Shown here one piece after another: positions 11,970 to 22,794 of a stretch of 64,000 nt of DNA. Under the pieces are notes generated by a model. That model searched no databases. It had not been told where the DNA came from and worked only from the letters and a program-made list of their open reading frames with translations. The position numbers and the translations under genes are program-made. The stretch is from Lepidodermella squamata (taxonomy: Eukaryota > Gastrotricha): the NCBI GenBank assembly GCA_047495785.1, contig JBLDXI010000019.1, positions 62,001-126,000 of the forward strand. Direction: 5' to 3'. How positions within the stretch are numbered: the first letter of the stretch is position 1; each line of letters starts with the position of its first letter.

Positions 11970-12685
11970 ATGGAAGAATCGAGTCCCGTACCTTACAGTC
12001 AACTTGATGACAGCGGGAACCCTGCCGAACCTGCTGGCAATGTCGTACGTCTTAATATGGAACCCGTAGAGCCGGCGCCTAGCGGAGTTCGCATTCGTGT
12101 GCCAGGGTTAGCCGTGTTTTTCCGACGCGTAAAAACATTCTATGGAATCATGCGCCTTCTTCAAATTGTAAAATCAAACTTGCTAAATGAAATTTTAATA
12201 AATTTTTCTCTAAAAAAACCAGCTTTTGCCGCTAGCATTAATTGGGATTTACCAATACCTGTACTCCACCGTAGTCGACAGATTTTACTATTGGCTCGAA
12301 TTGCCTATTCTACCGCTAATTAGCGCAGGTTTCGCCAGTCGTCAGCTATTTTTGCGGTCGAATACAACATGGGCCCGTAGTGATTGCAGCGATGTTGTCT
12401 TCGCGATTGCTTACATCTTTCAAGGCGGCCTCGTCGCCTGCATCTACTACATTTTCTACCCTCTGATCGACTACGGCGAGATTATTGTTGTCTTCCCAGA
12501 TGCCGTCATAACCACCGCCTTCGTTGCAGCCGTAAGTTGGGTTTCGAAATCGGGGATTCTTTCATCATTTTTTGTTTAAATAGGGAATCAGCGGATTTGT
12601 CTCTTTGACCTATTTCATCGTACTCCTGAGCCAATGTAGCTGTTTTAACCATTGTTTTGACTGCAATATGCCTCAAGACTCATGA
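11970..12685 (+). CDS. MARVEL-type four-helix membrane protein, array copy 5
   Basis: Exons 11970-12167, 12223-12531 and 12584-12685 give 202 residues with phase-0 introns of 55 and 52 nt. The start chosen is the first ATG (MEESSPVPYSQLDD). Exon 1 ends KTFYGIMRLLQI, the helix-1 opening; exon 2 contains RFYYWLELPILPL and a TWARSDCSDVVFA loop that parallels WAYxxGSDIGFG of the sister genes; exon 3 holds helix 4 and the Cys-rich tail SQCSCFNHCFDC. It is the shortest copy. AATAAA is at 12723-12728, only about 100 nt before the next gene's ATG, so spacing is tight. Confidence 0.8.
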
Positions 12686-12754
12686 AAGGATGAAGCCCTT
12701 AGTTGTCGAGAATTTACAAAAAAATAAATGCTTTCGGATATAACATTTAGACTC

Positions 12755-12785
12755 TGATAACGGAACTGATAAGTTTTAATTATCA
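12755..12785 (+). promoter_or_regulatory. Cluster of three GATA-type motifs before the MPI gene
   Basis: TGATAA at 12755-12760, TGATAAG at 12767-12773 and the inverted TTATCAG at 12779-12785 form a near-palindromic cluster 42-72 nt upstream of the MPI ATG. Role is inferred from similarity to GATA-factor sites. Confidence 0.4.
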
Positions 12786-12826
12786 GTTTTTGCCTTCCCT
12801 AATAGTTTTTTAAGGTAGATTTAGTA

Positions 12827-14024
12827 ATGTCAACTGCTGTTCTTCCTCTAACTTGTGGCTTTCGCCACTACCACTGGGGTAAAATCGGCTCAGCTAGTAA
12901 AGTCGCTGAATTAGGAATAGCCGGTGGCCACTTGGCAGAAATTTCCGAGACCGAACACTACGCCGAGATATGGATGGCTTCCCATGCCAGATGCCCGTCA
13001 AAACTGACGGCGACTGGCGAACTTCTCAGCTCATGGCTTCAGAGAAACGGAACTCCAAACGGCCAGCTGCCGTTTTTGTTCAAAGTCCTATCGATTGGGA
13101 AAACGCTCGAGGTTCAAATCCACCCTAATAGGAGCGATGCGGTGAAGCTTCATGCAGCTCGGCCTGATTTGTACCCAGATTCGAATCATAAACCTGAGAT
13201 GATTGTAGCCCTAACTCCTCTTGAAGCCATGGCCTTCTTTCGACCGGCTAAATTAGTGGCTGAGTTTTGCAATCGATACCCAAGCCTTGGGAAATTGGTT
13301 GGAAAATCAGATATTTTCGACTTGGAAAATTCCAACCAACCTGGCAACGCCCTTCGGGCTGCATTTAGTCAAGTTTTGAAGGCCGATCAAGCCTTAATCG
13401 AGGAATCAATAGGTAGTTTAGTTCAGCAGCTGAGCGAAATCAATCGAGATTTGTCTGATCTGGAGAAGCTTTTCCTCCGATTGACCCGGGAATTCCCAGG
13501 CGATTCCGGTTGTTTTTCGCCATTTTTCATGAACTACTTCACCATGTCACCAGGTCAAGTCTTATTTATCGAGGCCAATATGCCGCATGCTTTCATCTCA
13601 GGCGACTGCATGGAGTGTATGGCTTGCAGTGATAACGTTATAATAAGCGGTCTGGTTGGAAAATCGCAATTTGCTGGCAACGTTGACGTTGATTCTTTCC
13701 TTCAACAAGCTAATTTCGACCTTCAAATCGACGGATCAGAACTTTGCCAGCCTAAGCAAATCGCCCCAGGTGTTGTCGAATTTTTACCACCGTTACCTGA
13801 CTTCAAAATTGTTCAATTCGAAACGACAGAAATCATTGATTGTGTGAATATTGGACCGTTCAATTCGCATGCAATTTTTATTGTAGTTGAGGGATCGGCT
13901 AAAAACGGACTTGATTGTCAGCAAAGGTTCGATTTGCTTTGTTCAAGCTGAGAATCAAGTCAAATTCGAGTCAACCCCCAAGGCAGAACACTTCAAAGGA
14001 TTTGCTGCAACCAGCAACGAATGA
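12827..14024 (+). CDS. MPI: Mannose-6-phosphate isomerase, intronless, with apparent +1 frameshift near the 3' end
   Basis: The protein is a type I phosphomannose isomerase, a zinc enzyme interconverting mannose-6-P and fructose-6-P to feed GDP-mannose synthesis. Diagnostic segments are YAEIWMASHARCPS, PFLFKVLSIGKTLEVQIHPN, LYPDSNHKPEMIVAL and the metal-site region PGQVLFIEANMPHAFISGDCMECMACSDN. The main frame runs 12827-13951 (374 residues), but family similarity leaves it at about 13925. The next frame continues GSICFVQAENQVKFESTPKA to a stop at 14022-14024, resembling the conserved C-terminal strand region of MPI. One extra base in CAAAGG would explain this: a sequencing error, an allele or a decaying gene. 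No intron is present, unlike neighbours. Poly(A) signal 14043-14048. Confidence 0.93.
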
Positions 14025-14088
14025 CAATAACAAATATTATAAAATAAAATGAAATATTGAAAATATTGAAAGGTATTGATTACTTGTA

Positions 14089-14416
14089 CAGCGTGTCCCA
14101 GAAGTTGTGCAACTATTGTTTAATTAGGCAATTTTTTTTAGACAATTCAAATATTTTGTTAATTAAACCCACCGAGAGAATATTCCATCTTTTATCCGAG
14201 ATTTAGCCCAAGAATTATAAAATTATAACCGGAGAAAACCTGGAATATCCCGATGGTAACTGGTAATTTTCGGTAATTTTACGCGGTTGGACCAAATTTC
14301 TCCGAACTTTTTTAATCCTATTAACAATAAGTGACTTACTTATTGATTACTATTCTCGTGATTTTTCGTCTGTCATTTTAGTTTTTCTTAGCTTGCTTTA
14401 CTTATGGGACACGCTG
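14089..14416. mobile_element. MITE-like element with CAGCGTGTCCCA inverted ends
   Basis: The left end CAGCGTGTCCCAGAAG is matched on the other strand at the right end by CAGCGTGTCCCATAAG. The flanks are TA on the left and TG on the right, so the presumed TA duplication is imperfect. The 300-nt interior is AT-rich and non-coding. It lies just past the MPI 3' end. Confidence 0.65.
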
Positions 14417-14608
14417 TGGAATTACTTTCGAATGTGTTCGGCAATTCCACCTAAACCTTGTGAGATCACAAAGATGTTACGCTGCTTGTAAATCATGCAA
14501 CAGAATTGAGGTGAGAGTATATATATGTCGGTTCGGAAACGCTAAATTATCAAATCATTCTCAGCTTTTTGAATAATTTACCTATTTATTTCGATTTTTG
14601 CGAGCAGA

Positions 14609-15545
14609 ATGGGTGGTACAGCTTGGATTGTAGTCGGCGCAGTTGGAACCGCTATGGTTGTAACTGCCTTAATTGCGTTGGCGATCACACAAATGCAACA
14701 AGGTAAAAGACCTATTCCAATTTTGCTATTTTTAATAATTTGCTGTCAATTTTAGGTGCGAAAATGAAGGAGCAGGCTAGGTTGGCTGGAAAGGAGGCGC
14801 TGTTACCGAAGCCCTCCGTCGGCATAGGCAAGAAGGTGATGGCAAAATTACAAGGAAATTACACATCAAGCGAATCGGACGAATCGCCCGAAAATCCGAT
14901 GGTCGGCAAACTGCTCAACAAAACCGGCCTTGCCCCCGTGCTGAATCGACTGAAGGAGAAAATAGCGAATAAAACCGCCGTCGCTCGCAGCCGGTCGATG
15001 AACAAGCTGAGTCGAAAATTGACGGGCAAAACTGGCGAGAAGAACGAAACTCAAACGCCTGGGTTGGCTCGCGGGACTCTGCTGGCGATTAGCAATGTTC
15101 CGCTGATTCCGATCACAATCAGCGATTTCAACATTTCCACGATTGAAACTGCGCCGGTGGTTCTGCCAGCTGATTGGGCGTTGAATGCCTTGCGGTCGAC
15201 AACGCCTCGGCCGCGGCCTACCGGCTACTTCCCTTCGACACATTTTTCGCGAACTACGACTGCATCTAGGGTGACTGCAACCGTGCCAACCATTCTCGAA
15301 CGATTTGCTTTAGTGCCGATGAGAGCGATGACTACCACCCACCGGTCGATTATGATCCCGGCGCTTCGGCCGGCGTCTGGGTCTGACAACGAGCTAGCCC
15401 CTATCGAATTTTTTCCAAACACCGGCAGTATCCGCTACCTGAATAAGTAAGTTTTAGTGGCGGAAATGTTTGATTTATATAGTTAATCGCGTCTTTTATT
15501 TACAGAAAACGCCGCCACGTGGTCTCAGCGTCGCCTTCCGCTTGA
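14609..15545 (+). CDS. Membrane-anchored Thr-rich protein of unknown family, paralogue 1
   Basis: Exons 14609-14702, 14756-15446 and 15506-15545 give 274 residues. The N-terminus carries a hydrophobic segment at residues ~4-28 (AWIVVGAVGTAMVVTALIAL), probably a signal anchor. A Lys-rich stretch follows, then a segment LLNKTGLAPVLNRLKEKI, a Thr/Arg/Pro-rich region, and a conserved end FFPNTGSIRYLN-KKRRHV. The paralogue at 17054-18028 has the same exon phases (1 then 2) and the same conserved blocks. I do not know any family with these features. The third exon is supported by identical phase and by the KRRHV match in the paralogue. TTATCA lies at 14547-14552; poly(A) signal 15617-15622. Confidence 0.75.
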
Positions 15546-17053
15546 TCGAGTGATGTGAACAACTCTTTTTGTTCCAAAACTTCCAAGCTATTAATATCAA
15601 TTGCGGAGAACAATTTAATAAAATAAAACTAAAGTATTATCTCATTGTTCTTTTTGAAGCATTAGTTTCCCAGCCGATGATTAAACATTTAAGGTGGTAA
15701 CATGAACAGGCTTGCTGATTCAAAGGAATCAAGGTTATACGCGGATGATTCACGCTAAAATTTGGCAAGATTTTGTTATTTTTTTTCGGAAAAGTCTCAG
15801 TTCGAGCCTCATTCCGAGATGAATAATGCCAAACACCAAACAATATTGGTAAAATTATTGAAAAAATCCAAAGTATCACTGAGACCGAAATTACAAAAGA
15901 AAGCAATTTGAACTTGAGCCATACATTTTTTCAAAAATAGCAAAAATGGATACATTTAAAATGATGATTAATCATTCAATTCTATTTTCGAAGCCCTAAC
16001 TTCAAGCCATTGCTTTGCTTTGAGAATTCGCCAGAAATCACGGTGAGCTGCTAAAAATGAATGCAAATAATTACAGCTTTGTTGGTATGAGCACGGCTTT
16101 CCGTTAGCTCCATTTTCTAATCGATTGAATGGGATTCAAAGGAAATGTTGTTGCTGGATAAAACCTGGCAAATAAATTGAGCCCAGAAACCTTTACCGCC
16201 TATTATCCATGAATTTAGCCTTCAGAATGCGTCTCTCCAAAATCCAAATAAATCCTAAGTCATCATTACCTCCATATTCTCATGTGCAATGTTCTACGTT
16301 TTCTTGGGAATAACCCGTCAGTGTGCGAAGTAGGATTCTTGAGCTGAGGTGTTATTTTCCGGTGCCCAGCCTTTCCTGTGGTTGGCAACTCGAATGTGCC
16401 GACAGCAGCCCCAGCAACCCTGTACTTCTCGCCCTGGTTTCATTGGATGAAGCAAAATTGAATGAAAACTGGATGATAATAGTATGAAGGTCTCTATTCG
16501 ATAAGATCCAATATAATTCAGTAATTGTCTACCGGCAAATAGAAAAATCTTTTGTCTTAAATCTTAAACGGTTGGGAATTTCAATATACATGAACTAGCC
16601 GATAGATAATCGATGTCAGCATGCGCAAATATATACATGCTTGGGCTGATTTCCAGGATCCTCAAGGAAAGCTTTTAAAATTCGGGAACAGGTAACAATC
16701 GATGATTAGGACGTATTTTGGAGCGAAGCCGGCCTTTGATTTTGAAACTACCGTTTTAGCCATTCAAATTAATTTTCTTCACCAAATCACCAGCTAGTCT
16801 TCGCATCTCGTGAATATCTAGGGTCGATCGGGAGAAATTTTGTTACGATGATTGTATCGATATTACGCCTTCGAAAATCGCCGTAATTCAGCAGAGTTAT
16901 ACAACTTCATGTATCTAACAATCCTTTGCTCCATTACGCAACAACCAGATCATTCGGTATTTAACTCAGCTCGATATTCCAGTTTAGCATCAGTTCAACT
17001 CATTTCCCTTGGATAAATATATATTTATTTCATTTATTTTGATCTCAGCAGAA
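15546..17053. other. Intergenic between the two paralogues
   Basis: 1.5 kb with a poly(A) signal near 15617 and no convincing gene, tRNA or element. Open frames are short and without family signal. The promoter of paralogue 2 lies at its right end. Confidence 0.5.
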
Positions 17054-18028
17054 ATGAGCACGGCTTGGATTATTGTCGGCGCTGTTGGTACAGCTCTCGT
17101 TTTGACTGCTTTAGTTGGTTTGGCTGTCACTCAAATGAAACTAAGTAAGCTCAATTTATATCGATAATTTCTCTTTTTTAAATAATTATTTTCCAAAGAT
17201 GCCCAAGAAAAGGCCTTGGCGACGGCAGAGTCGGCTGGGAAAGCGGCCCAGTTGGCGAAACAAGCCGCCATTGGGACAACCAGTGCTAAACCCGACCTCA
17301 AAGAAGCGGTGAAAAAACCAGCTGAAGGGCTCGCGAAAAATTTCATCGATAAGGCCAATCACACTGCGCAAAATCTGCTCAACAAAACCGGCCTCGCTCC
17401 TGTTTTCAAGCACCTGAAGGACAAGGTCACGAATCGAACCGAATCAGCCCGAAATGAAGCCGAAGATCGCGAGCGCAATGAAACGGCGGTTCATGAAGTT
17501 TCAAACCGAACCATGACGCTGATACCTGGCAACTTTTCGAATCTTGGCCCGATTTCGTTCCTTCCGGTTGCGGTTGCTGATTTCAACGTGACCAATTTCG
17601 AGACGGTACCCCTGCTGCCGATTAACTGGGTCGAAATTGCGCTGCAATCGACTACGTCCAGGCCTCGTGCTACTACAGCCCGGTTTACTACGACAACGCC
17701 TCAACCGAGGACAACCCGGCCGTTTGTTACTGCTACGACGCCGAGCATTCTCGAACGACTGGCCCTGGTCCCGATTCGGACGACTACCCATCGACCGATT
17801 TTAATCCCGGCTCTGAAACCGGCTTCTGGTGCTGCTAATGAACTCGTCCCCGCTGAGTCGACCATGGAATTCTTCCCGGATACCGGCAGCATTCGATACC
17901 TGAAGCGACGATTCGGAAATGAGTAAGTTGGTCGCATGCTATTTTGATCATTTCGATTTTATCTCGTTAATTGTTTTAGCAAGCGACGCCACGTGGCCTA
18001 CTACCCTCAGCCGGCAGCCTCGGCCTGA
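17054..18028 (+). CDS. Membrane-anchored Thr-rich protein of unknown family, paralogue 2
   Basis: Exons 17054-17144, 17199-17922 and 17980-18028 give 287 residues. The hydrophobic N-terminal segment (AWIIVGAVGTALVLTALVGL), the block LLNKTGLAPVFKHLKDKV, the Thr/Arg/Pro-rich stretch, SILERLALVPIR and the end FFPDTGSIRYLK...KRRHV match paralogue 1 in order and spacing. Two NxT/NxS sites near NKTGL and NRTMT suggest that the C-terminal part faces the lumen or outside. The acceptor TCTCAGCAG lies three bases before the ATG, so a leader could be spliced there. AATAAA at 18121-18126. Function unknown. Confidence 0.77.
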
Positions 18029-18955
18029 AAACCCGGAAAACTTTCACGAACTTTTATCATAAATTTGTTGAGATTTTTACTCACGATGAAAAGCGCCTTG
18101 ATTCCGAGTGGAAATGTCAGAATAAACTGAACTGATTTTTCTTAACTTTAATGGGGTCTTATTTCGGTAATAATGCTCAGTTTCAAGATGAACTAATTTT
18201 CTAGGGCTCTTAGCACGGCAAATATTCCTGAAGACATACGTAACTGGTGTCAATCACTGTGAATAAACACCTTTCACCTGGTAGGTAATCATGAAGGGCT
18301 CGCAAAATTGGGTTATTTCAGACGACCAGCTGTTTAATTTAAACGAGGGTCAAAGGTCGATTTTTAGCGAGCTGAAATAATTTAAAATCGCAAAGAAAAA
18401 GGAAGGAAGTTTCCAAACAATTTTAGAGGTATGTTTGTTGAGAGATTTGAACCTTCGAAACCTTTGAAATTTTGAACCTTTGAACCTTTGAACCTTTTTG
18501 AACTCAGTGATGTTCGTGATTATTATTTGAATTTCGATAATTTTTCGATATTTGAATGTTACCGGAACATAACATCGAAGACGACGAACCATTATTCTCA
18601 GACTGGTCCTTTTTCAAGTCTATTTCATGTTTTGGTTGTCATTTGAAAGATGGATTTTATTAAAAGGAATTTTTTAGATTTACCGGGATCAATGAGCTTA
18701 TGTTCAATTACAAAGTGTCCGACTCCTTTTTGTCTGAAATAAGACCGCCAGGGCTGCAGTATTTTGAATTTTTCAATCCAGGCACCAGATTTCATGTTTA
18801 TTTTTGCGTAGAAGCAAGTCCTGTTTCAGTCGCAAGTCTCCAGGGGCCACATGTTGGCCATAGTTTATAAAGCCCCATGGATCACGCAAAATCTTCATCA
18901 CTCGACATTTTTGTTTTGATTTTTCGTAATATTCTTTTCAATTTGCTGGCTATAA
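18029..18955. other. Intergenic with a TTTGAACC microsatellite
   Basis: Contains 3' UTR sequence of paralogue 2 and a short tandem run of CTTTGAAC-type octamers at about 18455-18500. No gene is seen. Confidence 0.5.
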
Positions 18956-20119
18956 ATGGGCGAAAAACTCGCCGTTGTTGCAGCTTTTTCACTGCTGATC
19001 GTCGCCTCTAGTTGGGCAGCTCCGGTCAAGGTGAAACCGACAGTCAAGCCAGGTTCAACCGGGGATCGCAATTCAGGTAAGATTTTTTAAACTAAATCAT
19101 TTTCCGCCTTAGGAATTTTCCTGCTTATTTTAGAAACGTTTCCTTACGATGAAACCGGCTCAAGTGGCAGCAATGCTTTGCGAGCCGAAGACGGTGAATC
19201 GTTGACGATAATTGGCGACAGCGATCTGAACCCGAATGTTGAACAACTGCCTGCCGAGCCTGTCACCCAAATCGAAACCACTGCGACACCTGATTTGGCA
19301 GCAACTCAACCTATTACAAACCCGCCAGCTGCTGCAGCCGGGCCAGACAACACAGGCCGCAACTACGCCCCGCCTGGCCAACCGGCTGTTTACCAGCCGC
19401 CGGGTGCTCCGCAGCCTGGTTACTACCCTGCCGCTCCTCAGCAACCTGGAGCTGGATACCCGAACCAACCTGTGGGCTACTACCCGCCACCTGGTCAGGA
19501 CCCTGCTAGAGCTCAACAACCCGGCTACTACCCACCGCCCCAACAAGGTGCTCCAGGTGCTCAACCCGGCTACTACCCGCCTGCTGGTCAGGATCCTGCT
19601 GGAGCTCAGCAACCCGGCTACTACCCACCGCCGCAACAGGGCGCTCCTGGTGCTCAACCCGGCTACTACCCGCCCCCTCAACCAGGTGCTCAGCCAGGCT
19701 ATTACTACCCAGTCGCTCCTGGAGCACCCGGCAGCTACTACCAACCACCAGCTGGCGGCGCTCAACAGCACAGCGGTAATTTCTACCCGCCGCCGGGCCA
19801 GTACAACCCCTATCAGCCTCCGGGTGCTCCGGCTCCGGCGCCCGGGCCCTTCGTGCCGCCGCCTGCCGACCGAAAGCCGTTCCAATACAATGGCGCCTAC
19901 TACCAGCGCGTGACGTTCAAAATGCCTTCAACACGGCCATCTCACACAACAACATTGCAAACCTGGGTGTCTAAATCGCGCGGTACAGGCGAGGCTGGTA
20001 AAGATTTGTAAGTTATTTATGATTTTAAATTAGCTAAAATTCATGTTTAATTCTTTTACAGTTTCGTCAACAGCGGCAATAGTGTCGGCGGCTTTTTCTC
20101 TGGTCTTTTCGGCCGTTGA
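18956..20119 (+). CDS. Secreted Pro/Gly/Tyr/Gln-repeat structural protein
   Basis: Exons 18956-19076, 19134-20007 and 20062-20119 give 350 residues. A clear signal peptide (LAVVAAFSLLIVASSWAAP) is followed by an acidic linker and then about 170 residues of PGYYPP, QQPG and GAPGAQ repeats. At the DNA level the repeat has a unit near 93 nt (about 19500-19690). A C-terminal non-repetitive part ends in SVGGFFSGLFGR. Such composition is typical of secreted matrix, cuticle, byssus-like or adhesive proteins; Tyr in a Gly/Pro context would allow cross-linking. No TM follows the signal, so it should be secreted. Poly(A) signal 20157-20162. The gene converges on the MARVEL gene at 20268, with 148 nt between the stops. 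Confidence 0.8.
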
Positions 20120-20267
20120 AGAAAACTGAAATTTCTTGTTTTGTTGAGAGGTCGCGAATAAAATGTTTTAATCGGAAATCCGGTCTTTTCACAATTTTTA
20201 TTTGAATTGAAAAATGCAGTAACGCATGGCAGTTTGATTAGAAAAATTGAGAAGTGAAGATTTGTTG

Positions 20268-21189
20268 TCAAGAAAATGAGTCCAGAGCTTCACGATGCTG
20301 TTTGACGCAAAACATATCTGCAATTGCCGTAGTCACATAGCAAGCGGCTAACACCGATCCGATCCCCTAAGAAAACAATTTGCAAAATTACAAAAAATAT
20401 TAATTAATATTAATTGGCACTTACAATTCCAGCAAATAACAGCAGTTCAACAACCTGGCCGTTCTCTTCCTCGTGACTGATTGTCGAGGCGACGTGGAAC
20501 ATTAAAATGATTGTCAGACACACGAGTGTGTACATAATTGCGAAAAATATGTCCTGGAATTAGGTCAAAATTTTAAAAATAATATTTTTGACACGTTTCA
20601 AAGGTCAAATTACCCCGTTGAAGCATCTAAGGGGAGCTTGCTGAGAGACGATTTGATATACAGCCCGAGCAACTCCTACAGCTAACGCAACTAGAAGCCA
20701 GGCCCAGACGGCAATCATACTTGGATCCAGTATAACAACACTTGCAATAATGCAGAGTTCAGCGACTGAGAAACCCTGGGAAATATAGCGATAAAATATT
20801 GAAATAATTTTATTCAATTTTTATAATACCAATTGCATCATCCGAATTGTGCCTCGCGGCGTCTTGAGCCTATTCAGAACCAACCGCTTCAATCCGACCT
20901 TGACCTTTTTCTTCGGCCCGCTAGGTTCAGGCAGTAGTTCGGTCCCGACTCGTTGCGTGTTTTCATCGAACATCACCTGCCAACCGATGTGTTTAGCATT
21001 GCCTCCGCCCGCCGATTGCGCGCCGTTATCATGCGAGCATTTTAATGAAAGATCTTCTGGCCCGAGGAGCGGGGCTGAAGGCGCGGGAGGCGGCGCTAGA
21101 TTGCCCGGCAGCTCACATTCCGATTTCGTTGAACAATCGACAGGCTCATGAATTTCACGATTAGCGATATCGGGATCAGGCTTTGTCAT
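20268..21189 (-). CDS. MARVEL-type four-helix membrane protein, dispersed copy 6
   Basis: Four exons on the minus strand, 21189-20830, 20775-20614, 20553-20425 and 20366-20268, give 249 residues; all three introns (54, 60 and 58 nt) are phase 0. Exon 1 encodes a long cytosolic tail ending KTPRGTIRMMQL, the family helix-1 opening. The next three exons hold four hydrophobic segments and a short tail. One additional intron splits what is a single exon in the array copies. The start used is MTKPDPD; another in-frame ATG lies 11 codons upstream (21222) and would add a hydrophobic stretch. A TGATAAG motif is at 21350-21356. It is more diverged than copies 1-5 and lacks the WAYxxGSD motif. Confidence 0.75.
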
Positions 21190-22794
21190 AAAAAGGCCTA
21201 ATAATATGAAAACAAAATCCACCTAAATAATTCTTCCGCAACAAAACTGCATCCTAAATTTGTCTGACAATTTTGTTAAAAAAAATTAAATTAAATAAGC
21301 GCAGTGCAGTCGCGGTAATGTCAGCTGCAGACATTTTTTCTGCATTTTTTGATAAGACAAGTAAAAACGTAGATGAATAGGTTTTGTATCTAAAGAAAAC
21401 TACGATAAAGAGTAGCCGCTTTTTTTGCGTCACGGGTGCGTCGGTCATTTTTCGGCGCGCTTCTGTTTGCTATTACCCACGCTCTTTATATAGATTATAC
21501 TTGTCGCTATTTCGCAGATAAAGCCTGCCGTGAAAGAAGCCGGAACAGTGGGTGAGTAATAGACCGATAATAGCTTGTAAAACGGAATACAAATTTTATA
21601 AGGGTAATGAATTTATCATGCGCTTTTTTATCAATTTAGATGAACATATTTGATGACACGATGATAATGTGCGGCTATAGGAGTTACATTTTATAAAGAC
21701 CTGTACGACGCCAAGTTGTCGCTCGTTGACTTATTCTCTAGGGTAAAAACAAAAAACTGCGGCTGACATTGAAACAAAAAAAGCACACGCACTTGGAGTA
21801 TAGGTATATATGCAAAAGTAATAATGTGGGGTTATTGAGTATAATAGGCCTGATGAATGGTATTGTTTGCTTAACCACAGCCGCGCAAAAAAAGGAAACA
21901 GCGCGAGATTTTTTCATCATCGAATATCGAAGGTAGGTAATATCTATCTCATCAACCTTAAAAAAACCTCATCATTTTAGTTCGCATAAAATATTAGCTA
22001 TAGTAAAAAAAGAGCTGCATTCAACAATTCAGCAGATGTCTTGTAGTAAAAAGAGCCACCGGTAAAATCTACTGAGCCGCATTTAATATCAACTATATCG
22101 CCTTCACCATATGGATGCATTTAATTGATACCATATTGAAAAACCAATCAATATCATCGTGTTAGATGATACGATATAGCTGAGGGCTATAATATGCAAT
22201 ACACTAAGTTAATGAAATATTTACTGTTAAGCATGATTATTTTTCTGGAGAAAAATTGCATTAGTAAAACAAGGTCGAGCCGCTGGCTGAAAAAAAACTG
22301 CCAGCTACCTTTTTTTATTTCGCTTGCCTGTGTCAATGACGCACATCATTTTGCGTCAATTTGCATAATTAACAGCACGTCAATAAAAAATGGCTCGCAC
22401 CTAGCCGGCATTTCGCTGGCGTTTGTTACCGCGAATTATCTGACCAGTTTTATCGATTTTTTAACATCATTTTATCGGCTTTTGGCTATGCCACTGCTGA
22501 ATTATCGGCTTGTGCAGCTGACGGGAAAAGTTGAAAAGTTAAAGTGTTGCCGCGTTGTAGTAGCCCGGTCTCGAGATTGAGGTGAGAGAGGCCTCTTAAC
22601 ATTTACTACAAGTTATTCTCTTCATTTGTTATTTGAATACAAAGGTATAAAATGTTGTTGAAAACGCTGCTGTAATTTCGAGAATGAATGCCCCTTGCTC
22701 AAGATATTACGAAATTTCATTAGCGCCGACAATATTATGCTAGTTGCAAGCAAAAGTCACCTGTGGGACTCGTTGTTATCACAACAAAACAACA
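21190..22794. other. Divergent intergenic region
   Basis: Upstream regions of copy 6 (minus) and of the first pseudo-astacin gene (plus). TGATAAG at 21350-21356. An ATG-initiated 128-codon frame at 22194-22580 has no family features or intron context, and I treat it as chance. Confidence 0.5.

Noticed and set aside
12827-13951. Bacterial gene transfer as source of the intronless MPI
   Set aside because: Motifs fit animal MPI, base composition is like the neighbours, and the 3' flank has an animal-type AATAAA; retroposition is simpler.
14866-15243. Antisense frames across the Thr-rich, PGYYPP-repeat and mucin-like exons
   Set aside because: They are reading-frame shadows of biased codons; their translations are Arg/Val-rich low complexity.
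22194-22580. 128-codon ATG frame in the 21.2-22.8 kb gap
   Set aside because: No family signal, no paralogue and no convincing promoter or splice context.
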